A DNA stretch of 64,000 nucleotides, taken from positions 49,323 to 113,322 of the forward strand of contig JBBSFB010000006.1 in the NCBI GenBank assembly GCA_038239145.1, written 5' to 3'. The notes below the pieces were generated by a model, which was given only the letters and a program-made list of their open reading frames with translations, did no database searches and was not told the origin of the DNA. A program made the position numbers and the translations under genes. Shown here piece by piece: positions 31,151 through 40,379 of the stretch. Source of the stretch: PALSA-610 sp038239145. GTDB taxonomy: Bacteria > Actinomycetota > Acidimicrobiia > IMCC26256 > PALSA-610. Position 1 is the first letter of the stretch; every line of letters starts with the position of its first letter.

Positions 31151-33391
31151 ATGACGAGGGCCCTCCTCGTGGTGCACCTCGTGTCCCGCGGCGTGTCCGG
31201 GGAACGGTCGGGCTGGCACACGGCTGACGGAGCAGTGCGACACGAGGTTGTGTCGTGGCGTCAATCACCGACCACGTTGTCGAGAGCCGACATCGTGGTT
31301 GCGCACGGCCTTGCGCCGCTCGTCGTGGCGCAGGCGATCGCGAACAGTGGTCCGAAGCTCGTCTATCGGCCCTTCAACGCGAACCGCGGTACGCGTCGTC
31401 GTCTGCGCCGAGGTCTGCGCGCCGACTGGGTTGCCGCACCGACGCGGCGGATAGGACGCGCGACTGCGGCTGCCCTTGGTCTCGAACGCGCCCGGGTCAC
31501 CGTGTTCCGCAACGACGAGCGGGCGGCATGGGACGCGCTCATCGCGTCGCTGATGCTCTACGACGGACCGGAGGAGGAGAGGGTCGAGGCGCCGACCGAC
31601 GCCGCGCCGACGGCATCTCCGGTGGTCGTGCCCGCGCCTCGCATCCTGCCGGAGGGCGGCACGAGCCGGGACGTGCCCCGTCCGCCGGCGCCGGTTCCCG
31701 GGCCGGTCAATCGGCCGCGACCGAAACCCGGGGCGGGTGCGGACGCGGCGCCGGCGATGTTGCCGGTTGGGGTCGTGGACCCGACCAGTCCGGGCCACCC
31801 CTGGTGGACGTATCGCCGCATGGATCTGCCGCCCTCCGCGACGGCGATGCCGATGGCCCGGCCCGCGCCGGGAAACCGGGCCAATGGCGCCGCGTCGAAC
31901 GGTGCTTCGTCGAATGGGGCTTCGTCCAACGGGGCCTCGTCGAACGGGTCCGGCTCCGGGGGAGTCGCGGTGGGCGCGGCGGGTTCGGTGGCCGACGGCG
32001 GTGCGCGCCCGGTCCAGATCGTCGGTGCGGCGGCGCGGTCCGGCGTCGGTTTCTTCGCGCTCGGAGCCGTGATCCTGGTCGTCGTGGCGGTGTGCACCCA
32101 GCTCGGTCGGATCGGCGAAGGCCCGTACCTGGTTCCGTTCGCCGGTCTGTTCCTCACGGTCGCCGCGGTCCGTCGGATCGTCCGCCGGCGACCCGACGAG
32201 GAATGGGTCGGTCGATGGCTCATCCTCGGCCTGATCGCGAAGCTGCTGGCCGCCTACCTCAACTACTACACGGTCATCGTCACGTATAACGGCAAGGGCG
32301 ATGCGCTCGACTACGACAACGTCGGGAGGCAGTACGCCCAGGCCTGGTTGAAGGGCGGAAAGGCTCCGGATCTCTCCAACCTGAAGGCGACCAACTTCGT
32401 CCGGTGGTTCACGGGCGTCGTCTACTACGTATTCGGTTCCAAGCTCCTCACCGGAACTTTCGTGTTCGCGTTGCTCGCGTTCGCGGGCTCGTACCTCTGG
32501 TATCGTGCGACCGTCGACGCGGTTCCGATCGTGAACCGGCAGTTGTACCTCGGGTTCGTGCTCTTCGCGCCGAGCATCCTCTTCTGGCCGGCCATCGTCG
32601 GCAAAGAGGCCCTGATGCAGTTCGCGCTCGGTGTCCTCGCATTCGGCGTCTCTTTGGTGCTGCGCCAACGCCTCGTCCCCGGTCTGATCGTCTCGGGCGC
32701 GAGCGGATGGCTCGTGTGGGTGGTGCGACCACACCTCCTCGCGCTCGTCGCCATCGCGGCCGGCGCGGCCTATCTCGCGGGGCGGGTGCGCAAGAGCGGC
32801 AAGAAGCGCGCGGGCCTGCTCGGCCGACCGATCGGCATCATCATCATTGCGCTCCTCGTGTCGTTCACGATCGGTCAGGGCGCGCAGTTCCTCGGGATCA
32901 AGAGCCTGTCGTTCAACTCGATCCAACAGGAGCTCGATACGGAATCGAAGACGACGTCGAACGGGAACTCGTCGTTCCACAAGAGTGGGCATTCGTTGAG
33001 CCCGGTCAACTGGCCCAGCGACGCGGTAACCGTGTTCCTGCGCCCCTTCCCGTGGGAGATCCAGAGCAGTCTGCAGATCCTCGCGTCCATGGAATCGGCA
33101 TTGCTGGCGTTGCTCATCGTCGTCCGGTTCAAGTCACTCCGGCTCGCCTTCACCCGTTCCCGGGAGTCGCCGTTCCTCATGTTCTGCTGGGTGCTCACCG
33201 GGCTGTACGCGATCGCCTTCTCGTCGTTCTCCAACTTCGGGCTGCTCGTACGGGAACGTTCGCTCGTGCTGCCCGCGGTGTTGGTGCTGCTCTCCGTCGA
33301 TCCCGTCCTCGACCAGATTCGTCACGGCGCCGATACCGACCGCGACGAACCCGATCGCGCACCGGCGATCGTCGGGGCCGACACCAGCTGA
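31151..33391 (+). CDS. Wzy-like polymerase membrane protein with an N-terminal GT-B half
   Basis: A 746-residue protein. Residues ~1-138 look like the N-terminal Rossmann half of a GT-B glycosyltransferase (ALLVVHLVSRGVSG, ADIVVAHGLAPLVVAQAI). Residues ~150-280 are a Pro-rich linker with an SSNGA repeat, encoded by 15-bp units. Residues ~285-740 carry about ten membrane spans with a large outer loop (YNGKGDALDYDNVGRQYAQ, and a polar stretch near NGNSSFHKSG), as in O-antigen polymerases or EpsK/Wzy-type proteins. It follows the chain-length gene by 9 bp, which is a common Wzz-Wzy pairing. The GT-B half lacks its C-terminal partner, so it may only bind substrate or a partner protein. Confidence 0.7.
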   Translation: MTRALLVVHLVSRGVSGERSGWHTADGAVRHEVVSWRQSPTTLSRADIVVAHGLAPLVVAQAIANSGPKLVYRPFNANRGTRRRLRRGLRADWVAAPTRRIGRATAAALGLERARVTVFRNDERAAWDALIASLMLYDGPEEERVEAPTDAAPTASPVVVPAPRILPEGGTSRDVPRPPAPVPGPVNRPRPKPGAGADAAPAMLPVGVVDPTSPGHPWWTYRRMDLPPSATAMPMARPAPGNRANGAASNGASSNGASSNGASSNGSGSGGVAVGAAGSVADGGARPVQIVGAAARSGVGFFALGAVILVVVAVCTQLGRIGEGPYLVPFAGLFLTVAAVRRIVRRRPDEEWVGRWLILGLIAKLLAAYLNYYTVIVTYNGKGDALDYDNVGRQYAQAWLKGGKAPDLSNLKATNFVRWFTGVVYYVFGSKLLTGTFVFALLAFAGSYLWYRATVDAVPIVNRQLYLGFVLFAPSILFWPAIVGKEALMQFALGVLAFGVSLVLRQRLVPGLIVSGASGWLVWVVRPHLLALVAIAAGAAYLAGRVRKSGKKRAGLLGRPIGIIIIALLVSFTIGQGAQFLGIKSLSFNSIQQELDTESKTTSNGNSSFHKSGHSLSPVNWPSDAVTVFLRPFPWEIQSSLQILASMESALLALLIVVRFKSLRLAFTRSRESPFLMFCWVLTGLYAIAFSSFSNFGLLVRERSLVLPAVLVLLSVDPVLDQIRHGADTDRDEPDRAPAIVGADTS
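31895..31951 (+). repeat. 15-bp in-frame tandem repeat encoding SSNGA
   Basis: Three units of the pattern TCGAAyGGnGCyTCG plus a partial fourth lie at 31895-31951, inside the linker of the polymerase gene. Slippage would change linker length by five residues without breaking the frame. Confidence 0.75.
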
Positions 33392-33440
33392 ACCGAATGC
33401 CCTGGACCGAACGCCCTGCACCTGGGGCGACGCTCCCGTG

Positions 33441-34646
33441 TCAGGCGAGCGCGGCCAGGATTCGTTCGACCTGCCGATCCCACGACCAGTCCGTCGCGAC
33501 CGATTGGGCCTTGGTCGAGAGTCGCCGGCGCAGGGCAGGATCGTCGCGCAGCCGGATCAGCGCGCCGGTCAGAGCCTCGGCGTCGCCGGCGGGCACCAGG
33601 AGCGCCTCTTCGCCGTCGGTCACCCGCGCCGCGATCTGGGCGACACGGGGAGCGACGACAGGAACGCCGGCGGCCAGGTACTCGGCGAGCTTCAGGGGCG
33701 AGTAGTGGAACGTCTGGCCGGGCGCGGCCACGACCAGACCGACGTCCATGACACCGAGGTAGTCGGGGAGTTCGGTGTGGGGAACGGTTCCCGTCGTCAC
33801 GACGTGCACGCGGCGCGAGCGCGCGAGCGCTTCGACACTGTCGCGCTCCGGTCCGTCGCCCACGAGGAGGAGGGCCGCACCGTCGACCTGCGCCATCGAT
33901 TCGACGGCGACGTCGAGCGCGTGAAAGGGCCGGAAGCTCCCGACCCAGCCGACGACGAAACGATCGTCGAGACCGAGCGCTGTCCGCATCGGCGTGGACG
34001 TGTCCGCCGGGCGCGGCTTCCCGAACAGATCGAGGTCGACCCCGGTTGGAGTGATAAGGATCCTCGCGTCGGGCACGCCGAGGCGTTGCACCTGTTCGGC
34101 CACGATCTCCGAACCGCACGCGACGAGATCGGCCGCGCGCAAGGCCGGAGCCTCTCCGTGTTGTTCGAGCCACCTGTGCCAACCGGGGCGCTGTACTCCC
34201 CACTCACCGGCCTCCCACATGAGGGCCGCGGGTACGAACAGCACTGACGGCACCTGGAGCGTCCGGGCCAGGCGGATGCCCGCGTCGTGGAAGAGCTCGT
34301 GCCGTTGCCAGACAAACGCGATGTCGTGACCCTGCCACGGGCCGTTCGGATCGACCGAGAACGCGTGCGCCCGTTGTCGTTGCCGAACGTCTTTGAGCGC
34401 GGTCTTCACCGGGGTCGGGACGCGCCGGTGCCAGGTCGACGCGGAGCTTGGCGACAATGCGGGCCGCGAACCCTGCCGGCGAGCTTCGTCCGGGTCGACG
34501 AGGCCGGCGGTCGTCACAAGCCACGCTTCCCCCACGACGCGCTTCACCGCGCTCGCCCACCCGGCCGCGCTCATCCACGCCGCGACCGGACCGAGTTGGC
34601 CCTCGGTACTGGTCGGGAGCACGAGAATCGCGCCACGGTCGCCCAT
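33441..34646 (-). CDS. Glycosyltransferase family 4 (GT-B)
   Basis: A 401-residue GT-B enzyme. The C-terminal donor-binding half has the signature VVGWVGSFRPFHALDVAV, ALLLVGDGPERDSVE and the E-x7-E type element HYSPLKLAEYLAAGVPVVAP. The start ATG 34646 (MGDRGAILVLPTS) has GGAGGA about 9 nt upstream; ATG 34664 would add six residues and has no site. It is cytoplasmic and should add a sugar to the lipid-linked glycan. Its stop converges with the polymerase gene. It is divergent from the ABC exporter with only 75 bp between the starts, which suggests shared control. Confidence 0.85.
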   Translation of the reverse strand: MGDRGAILVLPTSTEGQLGPVAAWMSAAGWASAVKRVVGEAWLVTTAGLVDPDEARRQGSRPALSPSSASTWHRRVPTPVKTALKDVRQRQRAHAFSVDPNGPWQGHDIAFVWQRHELFHDAGIRLARTLQVPSVLFVPAALMWEAGEWGVQRPGWHRWLEQHGEAPALRAADLVACGSEIVAEQVQRLGVPDARILITPTGVDLDLFGKPRPADTSTPMRTALGLDDRFVVGWVGSFRPFHALDVAVESMAQVDGAALLLVGDGPERDSVEALARSRRVHVVTTGTVPHTELPDYLGVMDVGLVVAAPGQTFHYSPLKLAEYLAAGVPVVAPRVAQIAARVTDGEEALLVPAGDAEALTGALIRLRDDPALRRRLSTKAQSVATDWSWDRQVERILAALA

Positions 34647-34707
34647 TCGTGCATTTTCCTCCATCGCGACACCCCCGATGCCAATGAGGGCCGCCCGGAC
34701 CCCGAGT

Positions 34708-34713
34708 TAGCCT
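34708..34713 (+). promoter_or_regulatory. Possible leaderless -10 box (TAGCCT)
   Basis: TAGCCT ends 8 nt before the ATG of the ABC transporter. The block TTAGCCTTCCGGGTGATGG closely resembles CTAGCTTCCTGGTGATGG before the GT2 gene at 42286 (minus), which supports a real promoter with little or no leader. Confidence 0.45.
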
Positions 34714-34721
34714 TCCGGGTG

Positions 34722-36449
34722 ATGGATCGCGCAGTGTGGAAGCTCCTGGTCAAGTACCTGCCTCGCTGCGGGCGGCGCTTTCTCTCTCTCGGCGTGATCT
34801 CCGCGATCGCCGGTGTCTTCGAAGCCGCAGTGCTCGTGCTCACGGTGCGGGCGGCCGTCGCGATCACCGCCGGAGACCACCGTGTCGCAGTCTCGGTTCC
34901 GATCGTCGGATCCCGATCGGTCGAGGTCTCGAGCTTGCTGTGGTCGGCGGTGATCCTGAGCTTGCTCAGCGCGGTCCTGGGTCTCGTGGTCGCGCGGGCC
35001 ACCGCTCGGATCTCGGCCGACGTGCTTCGCGAAGTGCGCGGCGCGACGTTGCGAGCTTTCACCGGCGCGTCGTGGGACCAGCAGGCCCTGAGCCGCGAAG
35101 GCGCGATTCAAGAAACGGTGTCGAACAACGCGATGCAGGCGTCGGAGCTCTCCATCGCGCTCGCCCGCGGCCTGACGACTCTCGTCAGCCTGATCGCTCT
35201 CCTCGGCGCGGCGCTCTTCGTCAACGCGATCGTGACCGGCGCGGTGGTGGTTCTGGGCTTCCTCATCGTCGCGACACTCCGACCGGTGACGAGCGCGACC
35301 CGCCGCCGCGCCACCCGCTTCGTGGGGAGCAACGCCCATTTCGCCGAGGCGGTCGCGGAGGCCTCGGCCCTGACCCTCGAGATGCGCGTCTTCGGCGTCG
35401 AGGTCGACGGGGAGGCGCGCCTCGAGGAGGAGTCGCGGGAGGCCGCGCAACAGGCGTTCCTCACGCGTTACGCGAGCTTCGCGGCATCGGCGTTGTACCG
35501 GAACGCGACAGTGCTCTTCCTCGTGGGCGCGGTGTCGGGGCTCTACGTGATCGGGAACGTCAACCTCAGCACCGTCGGCGCGGTCGTGATCCTGATGGTG
35601 CGCGCGCTCTCCTACGCGCAGCAGGCGCAGTCGTTCACGCAGCTCATCAACGAGCTGGCGCCGAACCTTGCCGCGCTCGACGCCACGATCTGCCGGTTCG
35701 AGGCGCGGCGGGAACGGTTCGGTCAGGTAAAGGTCGACGTCGTCGGGAAGGTGGTGCTGCGCGACGTCTCCTACAGCTACGGCGACCAGCCCGCGCTCGA
35801 GCACCTCGACCTGGAGATCGGGCCGGGAGAGCTGCTCGGGGTCGTCGGCCCGTCGGGCGGCGGCAAGTCGACGCTCGTGCAGGTGCTGTTGCGGTTGCGG
35901 TTGCCGACGACCGGCGAGGTTCTCGTCGACGGTCGCGCGTACGAGGACATCTCACCCGACGATTGGGCGCGTCTCGTCTCCGTCGTTCCGCAGGAGCCGC
36001 GCCTCTTCGCGGGGACCGTTGCCGACAACATCGCCTTCCACCGCAGCTGGATCAGTCGTGAAGAGATCGAGGCCGCCGCGGTGCGCGCGCATGTCGCGGC
36101 CGAGATCGAGCGGTTGCCGGGCGGATTCGACGCCGAGCTGAGCGCGCGCGGTGGCGGGCTCTCCGGAGGTCAGCGCCAGCGGCTCGCCATCGCCCGGGCT
36201 CTCGTGGGCGATCCGAACCTCCTGGTGCTCGACGAACCGACGAGCGCGCTCGACGTGCACTCCGAACGCCTGCTGCAACAGACCATCGCCGAGCTCGAGG
36301 GCAAGGTCACCATGGTGATCATTGCGCACCGGCTGACCACGATCTCCGCGTGTCAGCGGCTGCTCGTCCTGGAGGACGGGGCCATCGGCGCGCTCGGCCC
36401 GCGCGCAGAGGTGCAGCGGCACCCGTTCCTGAGCCGCGCGGCCGGTTGA
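34722..36449 (+). CDS. One-piece ABC exporter (TMD-NBD), candidate glycolipid flippase
   Basis: A 575-residue half-transporter. Residues ~1-320 form six membrane spans and residues ~335-575 an ATPase with Walker A GPSGGGKST, signature LSGGQRQRLAIARAL, Walker B LLVLDEPTSALD and the H-loop IIAHR. The length and TMD-NBD order match MsbA and PglK, the latter being a flippase for lipid-linked oligosaccharides. No Wzx-type flippase is seen in this window, so this gene is a reasonable candidate to move the lipid-linked unit outward (inference). ATG 34722 is preferred over the in-frame GTG at 34719. The gene converges on the tandem GT4 gene with 4 bp between stops. Confidence 0.87.
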   Translation: MDRAVWKLLVKYLPRCGRRFLSLGVISAIAGVFEAAVLVLTVRAAVAITAGDHRVAVSVPIVGSRSVEVSSLLWSAVILSLLSAVLGLVVARATARISADVLREVRGATLRAFTGASWDQQALSREGAIQETVSNNAMQASELSIALARGLTTLVSLIALLGAALFVNAIVTGAVVVLGFLIVATLRPVTSATRRRATRFVGSNAHFAEAVAEASALTLEMRVFGVEVDGEARLEEESREAAQQAFLTRYASFAASALYRNATVLFLVGAVSGLYVIGNVNLSTVGAVVILMVRALSYAQQAQSFTQLINELAPNLAALDATICRFEARRERFGQVKVDVVGKVVLRDVSYSYGDQPALEHLDLEIGPGELLGVVGPSGGGKSTLVQVLLRLRLPTTGEVLVDGRAYEDISPDDWARLVSVVPQEPRLFAGTVADNIAFHRSWISREEIEAAAVRAHVAAEIERLPGGFDAELSARGGGLSGGQRQRLAIARALVGDPNLLVLDEPTSALDVHSERLLQQTIAELEGKVTMVIIAHRLTTISACQRLLVLEDGAIGALGPRAEVQRHPFLSRAAG

Positions 36450-36453
36450 ACGT

Positions 36454-38730
36454 TCAGGCGTGAGCTCGGTCGGCGCCAGGGTGGTTTTTCGCGCGGTCGG
36501 ACACCACCACTCCGTGGAGCACTCGCTCGTAGCACTCGCCACTCTCGGACATCGTGTGCTCGTGCCAGTCGCCGCGCGAGCTCGAGCGCGGCCGGTCGAG
36601 CGCGGCGAGCAGCGCGGCTGTGAACGCCGGCACGTTGTCGACACCGACGAGTGTGGCCTGCGTTCGGTTTTCCAGGAGCTCTCGGGGTCCGCTCGGGCAA
36701 TCGGTCGCGACGATCGTGCATCCGAGGACACCCGCTTCGACGAGCACGGTCGGGAGGCCCTCCCATCGCGACGCAAACGCGAAGACGCCACACCGCGCCA
36801 TGTACTGATACGGGTTGTCGACGTAGCCGAGGAGGTGCACGCGATCGGCGACGCCGAGGGATTGGGCGAGCCGCTCGAGGTCGTCTCGTAACGGTCCTTC
36901 GCCGAGGATCAGCAGATGCGGGCGCGGATTCGTCTGTGCGACGCGTGCGAACGCGTCCAACATGACGTCGTAGCCTTTCTCCGGGGACAGGCGACCGACC
37001 GCGAGAATCGATTCCGACAGCTCGAAATCGCCGAGGGCTGCGACCGGTTCGGCCGCCAACTCGAACAGTCCGTCGCGTACGGTCGGGTTGTAGATCATCT
37101 CGATCTTGGTCTTGGTCCGCGGTGCGATCTGTTGCAGGCTCGCTTTGACGCCTTCGGAGACGCCGATCGCGAGTGCCGATCGATCGATCGTCCAGCGCGC
37201 GAACGCGGGCCGAACGCGCGAGACCAGACCTCGGGTGTTGCGCGTCGCCGCGGTCACGTCGCTGTGATACGTCACCACGACGGGAAGCCGAGTGCCGCTC
37301 AATCTGGCCGCGATGATCCCGGCGACGTTCGCGTGGTCCATCGCGGTCAAGAGCACGTCGGGGCGGGTCTTGCGAAGATGACGGGACAGGCCGGCGACGG
37401 CGGAACGCGCGTGACGCTTGGCGAACGTCCGGTAGTGCAGGTGCGGGTCGGGTCGATTGTTCGGCGCCTGATCGGCTCGCGCTGTGAGCAGGTCGACGTC
37501 GTGTCCACGCGCAACGAGCTCGGCCGCGATCCTCAGCATCGAGCTTTCCGCGCCGCCGCCGGAGAGTGACGGAAGGAAGATGCACACCCTCATGGTGGTT
37601 TCACATCGGCGCCCGTCCGCCGCGGGAGCACCGGCGCGGCACCTATCGAGGAATTCGGCGTACTCCTTGGCGCGCTCCGGCGCCGCGAACGCCGCCGACC
37701 GACGGCGGGCCTCTTCGCCGATCCGTTGCCGGGTCTCGTCGTCGCGCAACAACTCCGCGACGCGTTCGGCCATCGCCTTCGTGTCCTGCTCCGGGATCAC
37801 GATCCCCGTGACGCCGTCGATCACCACTTCGCCCACCCCGCCGAGCGCGAAGGTCACAAACGGGCATCCGGTCATGGCCGCTTCGATCGCGACGCCCGGG
37901 ATGCCCTCTTCGTCGCTCGTAAGCAGCGCGACGTCCACGCCGCCGAACACGTGCTCGACGTCGTCGCAATGGCCGAGCAACGTGACGTGCTCCTGCAGCC
38001 GCCGCTCGCGAATCACGTGTTCGAGCATTGCCCGCAGCGGACCGTCTCCCGCGACGACGAGGTGGGCCGGCACGCCCGCGTCCCGTACTCGGGCGAGTAC
38101 GTCGAGCGCGCGCTCCGGTCGCTTCTGGTCGACGAGGTAGCCGACGAAACCGATCAGCGGTGTGGCGGGCTCGACTCCGATCTGCGTGCGGAGTTGCTTG
38201 GCCTCTGTATCGCGATCGATGTCGAAGAATCGAGCGGGGCGGCGGAAGTTCGGGATGACCCAGAGTGGGCCCGTGACCCCGACCGCGCGCAGCTCGTCGG
38301 AGTCCTCCTTGGTGAGCGCCACCGCGCCGTCGACCTGGCGCGCGACGGCAGACCACAGCAACCGCCGGGGCTGCTTGTAGACCTTCGCGGGGAAGCCGAG
38401 GATCTGTTGCCATACAACCGCGGGGCGATGCCGGGGGAAGCCCATGATCGCGACCTGCGCGGGGGTGCCACCGTGAGCCAGCACGACGTCGACCGGCTCC
38501 CGTGCGAGCAGCCGCCGGAGCTTCCACGCAGCGAGAGCTCGCATGTGGGGCCGCAGCGACGCCGACTGGATCAGGGCCGGCAGCGCCGCGTCGCTCGCGC
38601 CGTCGAGGCCGAGAACCAGGGCGATCACCTCGTTCTCGTGGCCGAGCTCGTTGAGCTCTTCGGCGAGGTCGAGCGCCACCCTTTCTGCGCCGCGGCGCTG
38701 ACTTCGCGACACGACGTGAAGGATCCGCAC
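36454..38730 (-). CDS. Tandem GT4-GT4 glycosyltransferase in a single reading frame
   Basis: A 758-residue protein made of two complete GT-B enzymes. Unit 1 (1-379) starts MRILHVVSRSQRRGAERVAL and has LIGFVGYLVDQKRPERALDV and a donor-site DEEGIPGVAIEAAMTGCPFV. Unit 2 (380-758) starts MRVCIFLPSLSGGGAESSML and has ILAVGRLSPEKGYDVMLDAF and SRWEGLPTVLVEAGVLG. The junction (RRCETT-M) is a short, non-conserved linker. Unit 2 begins with its own Met at 37593, so it may once have been a separate gene joined by loss of a stop or a frameshift. It may still be made separately by internal initiation. The two units could add consecutive sugars. GTG 38730 is the start. Confidence 0.85.
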   Translation of the reverse strand: MRILHVVSRSQRRGAERVALDLAEELNELGHENEVIALVLGLDGASDAALPALIQSASLRPHMRALAAWKLRRLLAREPVDVVLAHGGTPAQVAIMGFPRHRPAVVWQQILGFPAKVYKQPRRLLWSAVARQVDGAVALTKEDSDELRAVGVTGPLWVIPNFRRPARFFDIDRDTEAKQLRTQIGVEPATPLIGFVGYLVDQKRPERALDVLARVRDAGVPAHLVVAGDGPLRAMLEHVIRERRLQEHVTLLGHCDDVEHVFGGVDVALLTSDEEGIPGVAIEAAMTGCPFVTFALGGVGEVVIDGVTGIVIPEQDTKAMAERVAELLRDDETRQRIGEEARRRSAAFAAPERAKEYAEFLDRCRAGAPAADGRRCETTMRVCIFLPSLSGGGAESSMLRIAAELVARGHDVDLLTARADQAPNNRPDPHLHYRTFAKRHARSAVAGLSRHLRKTRPDVLLTAMDHANVAGIIAARLSGTRLPVVVTYHSDVTAATRNTRGLVSRVRPAFARWTIDRSALAIGVSEGVKASLQQIAPRTKTKIEMIYNPTVRDGLFELAAEPVAALGDFELSESILAVGRLSPEKGYDVMLDAFARVAQTNPRPHLLILGEGPLRDDLERLAQSLGVADRVHLLGYVDNPYQYMARCGVFAFASRWEGLPTVLVEAGVLGCTIVATDCPSGPRELLENRTQATLVGVDNVPAFTAALLAALDRPRSSSRGDWHEHTMSESGECYERVLHGVVVSDRAKNHPGADRAHA

Positions 38731-38818
38731 GAGTCATGTTGCCACGCTCCGGGCCCGGCCCGCCCGGGCGGTCGCCTGTGCCGCTGCTTCGCGCACAATG
38801 TGAGATAGGAGCCGCTGG

Positions 38819-39151
38819 ATGTGGCGTCCGACCCGGTGGCAATTCGCCGATATTGGCGGAATTGGGTACGTGGGCCTCCGCGCGCCGAGCGATGTCGCGG
38901 CGCCGCGGCCGCGCGCCGGTTTCGACGTCGAGTTGGTGTTCGGGACCGCGGTGGTCTGCGTCCCGGCGACGCTCGAGCTCCACCGTCTCAGTGCAACTGC
39001 CACCGCGATCTGGCTCGCGTGCGAAGAGACCTCCGAACCCGCGCGCGTCGCGTCGCTGATCGCACCGGCCGCGAGCGCCGCATCGGCAGACGTCGCCCGC
39101 GAGGCGCAGGTGTGCACGTCGCAGCTCTCGGAGCTCGGACTGTTGCCGTGA
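38819..39151 (+). CDS. PqqD-family small protein
   Basis: A 110-residue protein with a PqqD-like winged-helix pattern: ELHRLSATATAIWLACEE followed by a helical part and the terminal SQLSELGLLP (compare LNxTAxxIWxxL ... L-GL). Such domains bind peptide substrates in RiPP pathways, but many stand-alone copies occur in actinobacterial polysaccharide loci with no known role. ATG 38819 has an AGGAG ribosome site. No precursor peptide or radical-SAM gene is seen nearby. It is followed after ~70 bp by a GT4 gene and is divergent from the tandem GT4 gene. Confidence 0.68.
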   Translation: MWRPTRWQFADIGGIGYVGLRAPSDVAAPRPRAGFDVELVFGTAVVCVPATLELHRLSATATAIWLACEETSEPARVASLIAPAASAASADVAREAQVCTSQLSELGLLP

Positions 39152-39221
39152 CGGCTGGAAGCCGATCGCTCCGGCGGCGGTACCGTTGACGCGTGCGCCG
39201 CCGGGAATGTGGGAGTCGTTC

Positions 39222-40349
39222 GTGACTCGACCGGTCCGGTTGCTCTCGTTGATCAAAGGACTCGGACCGGGTGGAGCCGAGCAACTGCTGCTGTCGGCCG
39301 CGCGTGTACGTGATCACGATCGAGTGGAGGAAGAGATCGCGTATCTCCTCCCGGGCGATCCGACGTTGATTCCGAGTCTCGAACGGCTCGGCGTACCCCT
39401 CCACGATCTCGGAGGGCGCCGGGTACGGGACCTCGGTTGGCTCGCGCGATTGCGCCGATTGCTCGAAACGGGCCGCTACGACGTCGTCCACGTGCACTCT
39501 CCGTACGTGGCGGGCATGGCCCGGCTCGTCCTGCGATCAGTCCGGACGTCGAGCCGGCCCCGCCTCGTGTCCACGGAACACAACGTGTGGTCGAGTCACG
39601 CCCAGATGAGCCGCACGCTCAACGAGATCACCTTTCCGATCGGCGACAAATGGTTCGCAGTGAGCAACGAGGTCCGGGCTTCGATCCCCAAGTTGCTGCG
39701 GAGCCGGGTCGAGGTTCTGGTACACGGCATCGTGCTGAGCGATGTCGAGGGTCTCAGAGCGGAGCGCGACGCCGTACGCTCCGAGCTCGGACTTCGTCCC
39801 GACGAGATCGCGATCGTCACCGTCGCCAACTACCGCAAGCAGAAGGCCTATCCGGATCTGCTCGAGTCGGCGCGAAGGCTTCGGGACGCCGGCGTGTCCG
39901 TGCACTTCATCGTGATCGGTCAGGGCCCGCTCGAGGCGGAGATCACCGCGCTGCATGCATCCCTCGGTCTGAACGGCTACGTCGATCTGTTGGGCTATCG
40001 ACCTGACGCGATGCGAGTCGCGGCCGCGTGTGATCTCTTCGTTCTGGCGTCGCACTACGAGGGCTTGCCGGTTGCGATCATGGAGGCGCTCTCGGTCGGT
40101 CTCCCCGTGGTGGCCACGCGCGTCGGAGGAGTACCCGAAGCCGTGCGCGACGGCATCGAGGGCCTGCTCGTGCCCCCGGCTCGACCCGACCTGCTCGCGA
40201 CTGCGATCGAATCGTTGGTGCACGATGCCGACCGGCGGAGTCTGATGAGCAAGGCCGCGATCGAGCGGGGACGCGGCTACGACATCACAGTCGCCGTCCG
40301 TCATCTCGAGGATGTCTACGCGGAGCTGGCCGCGCGCCCGCGTCGCTGA
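39222..40349 (+). CDS. Glycosyltransferase family 4 (GT-B)
   Basis: A 375-residue GT-B enzyme beginning with LSLIKGLGPGGAEQLLL, the glycine-rich acceptor-side motif of GT4 proteins. The donor half has IVTVANYRKQKAYPDLLES and SHYEGLPVAIMEALSVGLPV, with the E-x7-E element. GTG 39222 has GGGAG upstream; TTG 39186 and ATG 39207 are alternatives that add 12 or 5 residues. Cytoplasmic; it should extend the lipid-linked glycan. It converges with the membrane-protein gene, with 30 bp between stops. It is distinct in sequence from the other GT4 genes here and is not a recent duplicate. Confidence 0.86.
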   Translation: MTRPVRLLSLIKGLGPGGAEQLLLSAARVRDHDRVEEEIAYLLPGDPTLIPSLERLGVPLHDLGGRRVRDLGWLARLRRLLETGRYDVVHVHSPYVAGMARLVLRSVRTSSRPRLVSTEHNVWSSHAQMSRTLNEITFPIGDKWFAVSNEVRASIPKLLRSRVEVLVHGIVLSDVEGLRAERDAVRSELGLRPDEIAIVTVANYRKQKAYPDLLESARRLRDAGVSVHFIVIGQGPLEAEITALHASLGLNGYVDLLGYRPDAMRVAAACDLFVLASHYEGLPVAIMEALSVGLPVVATRVGGVPEAVRDGIEGLLVPPARPDLLATAIESLVHDADRRSLMSKAAIERGRGYDITVAVRHLEDVYAELAARPRR

Positions 40350-40379
40350 GGCCCGGTTTCGGAGTCGGCCTCGCCGCGG

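Noticed and set aside
31895..31951. CRISPR or regulatory repeat
   Set aside because: 15-bp in-frame units that encode a flexible linker; no spacers.
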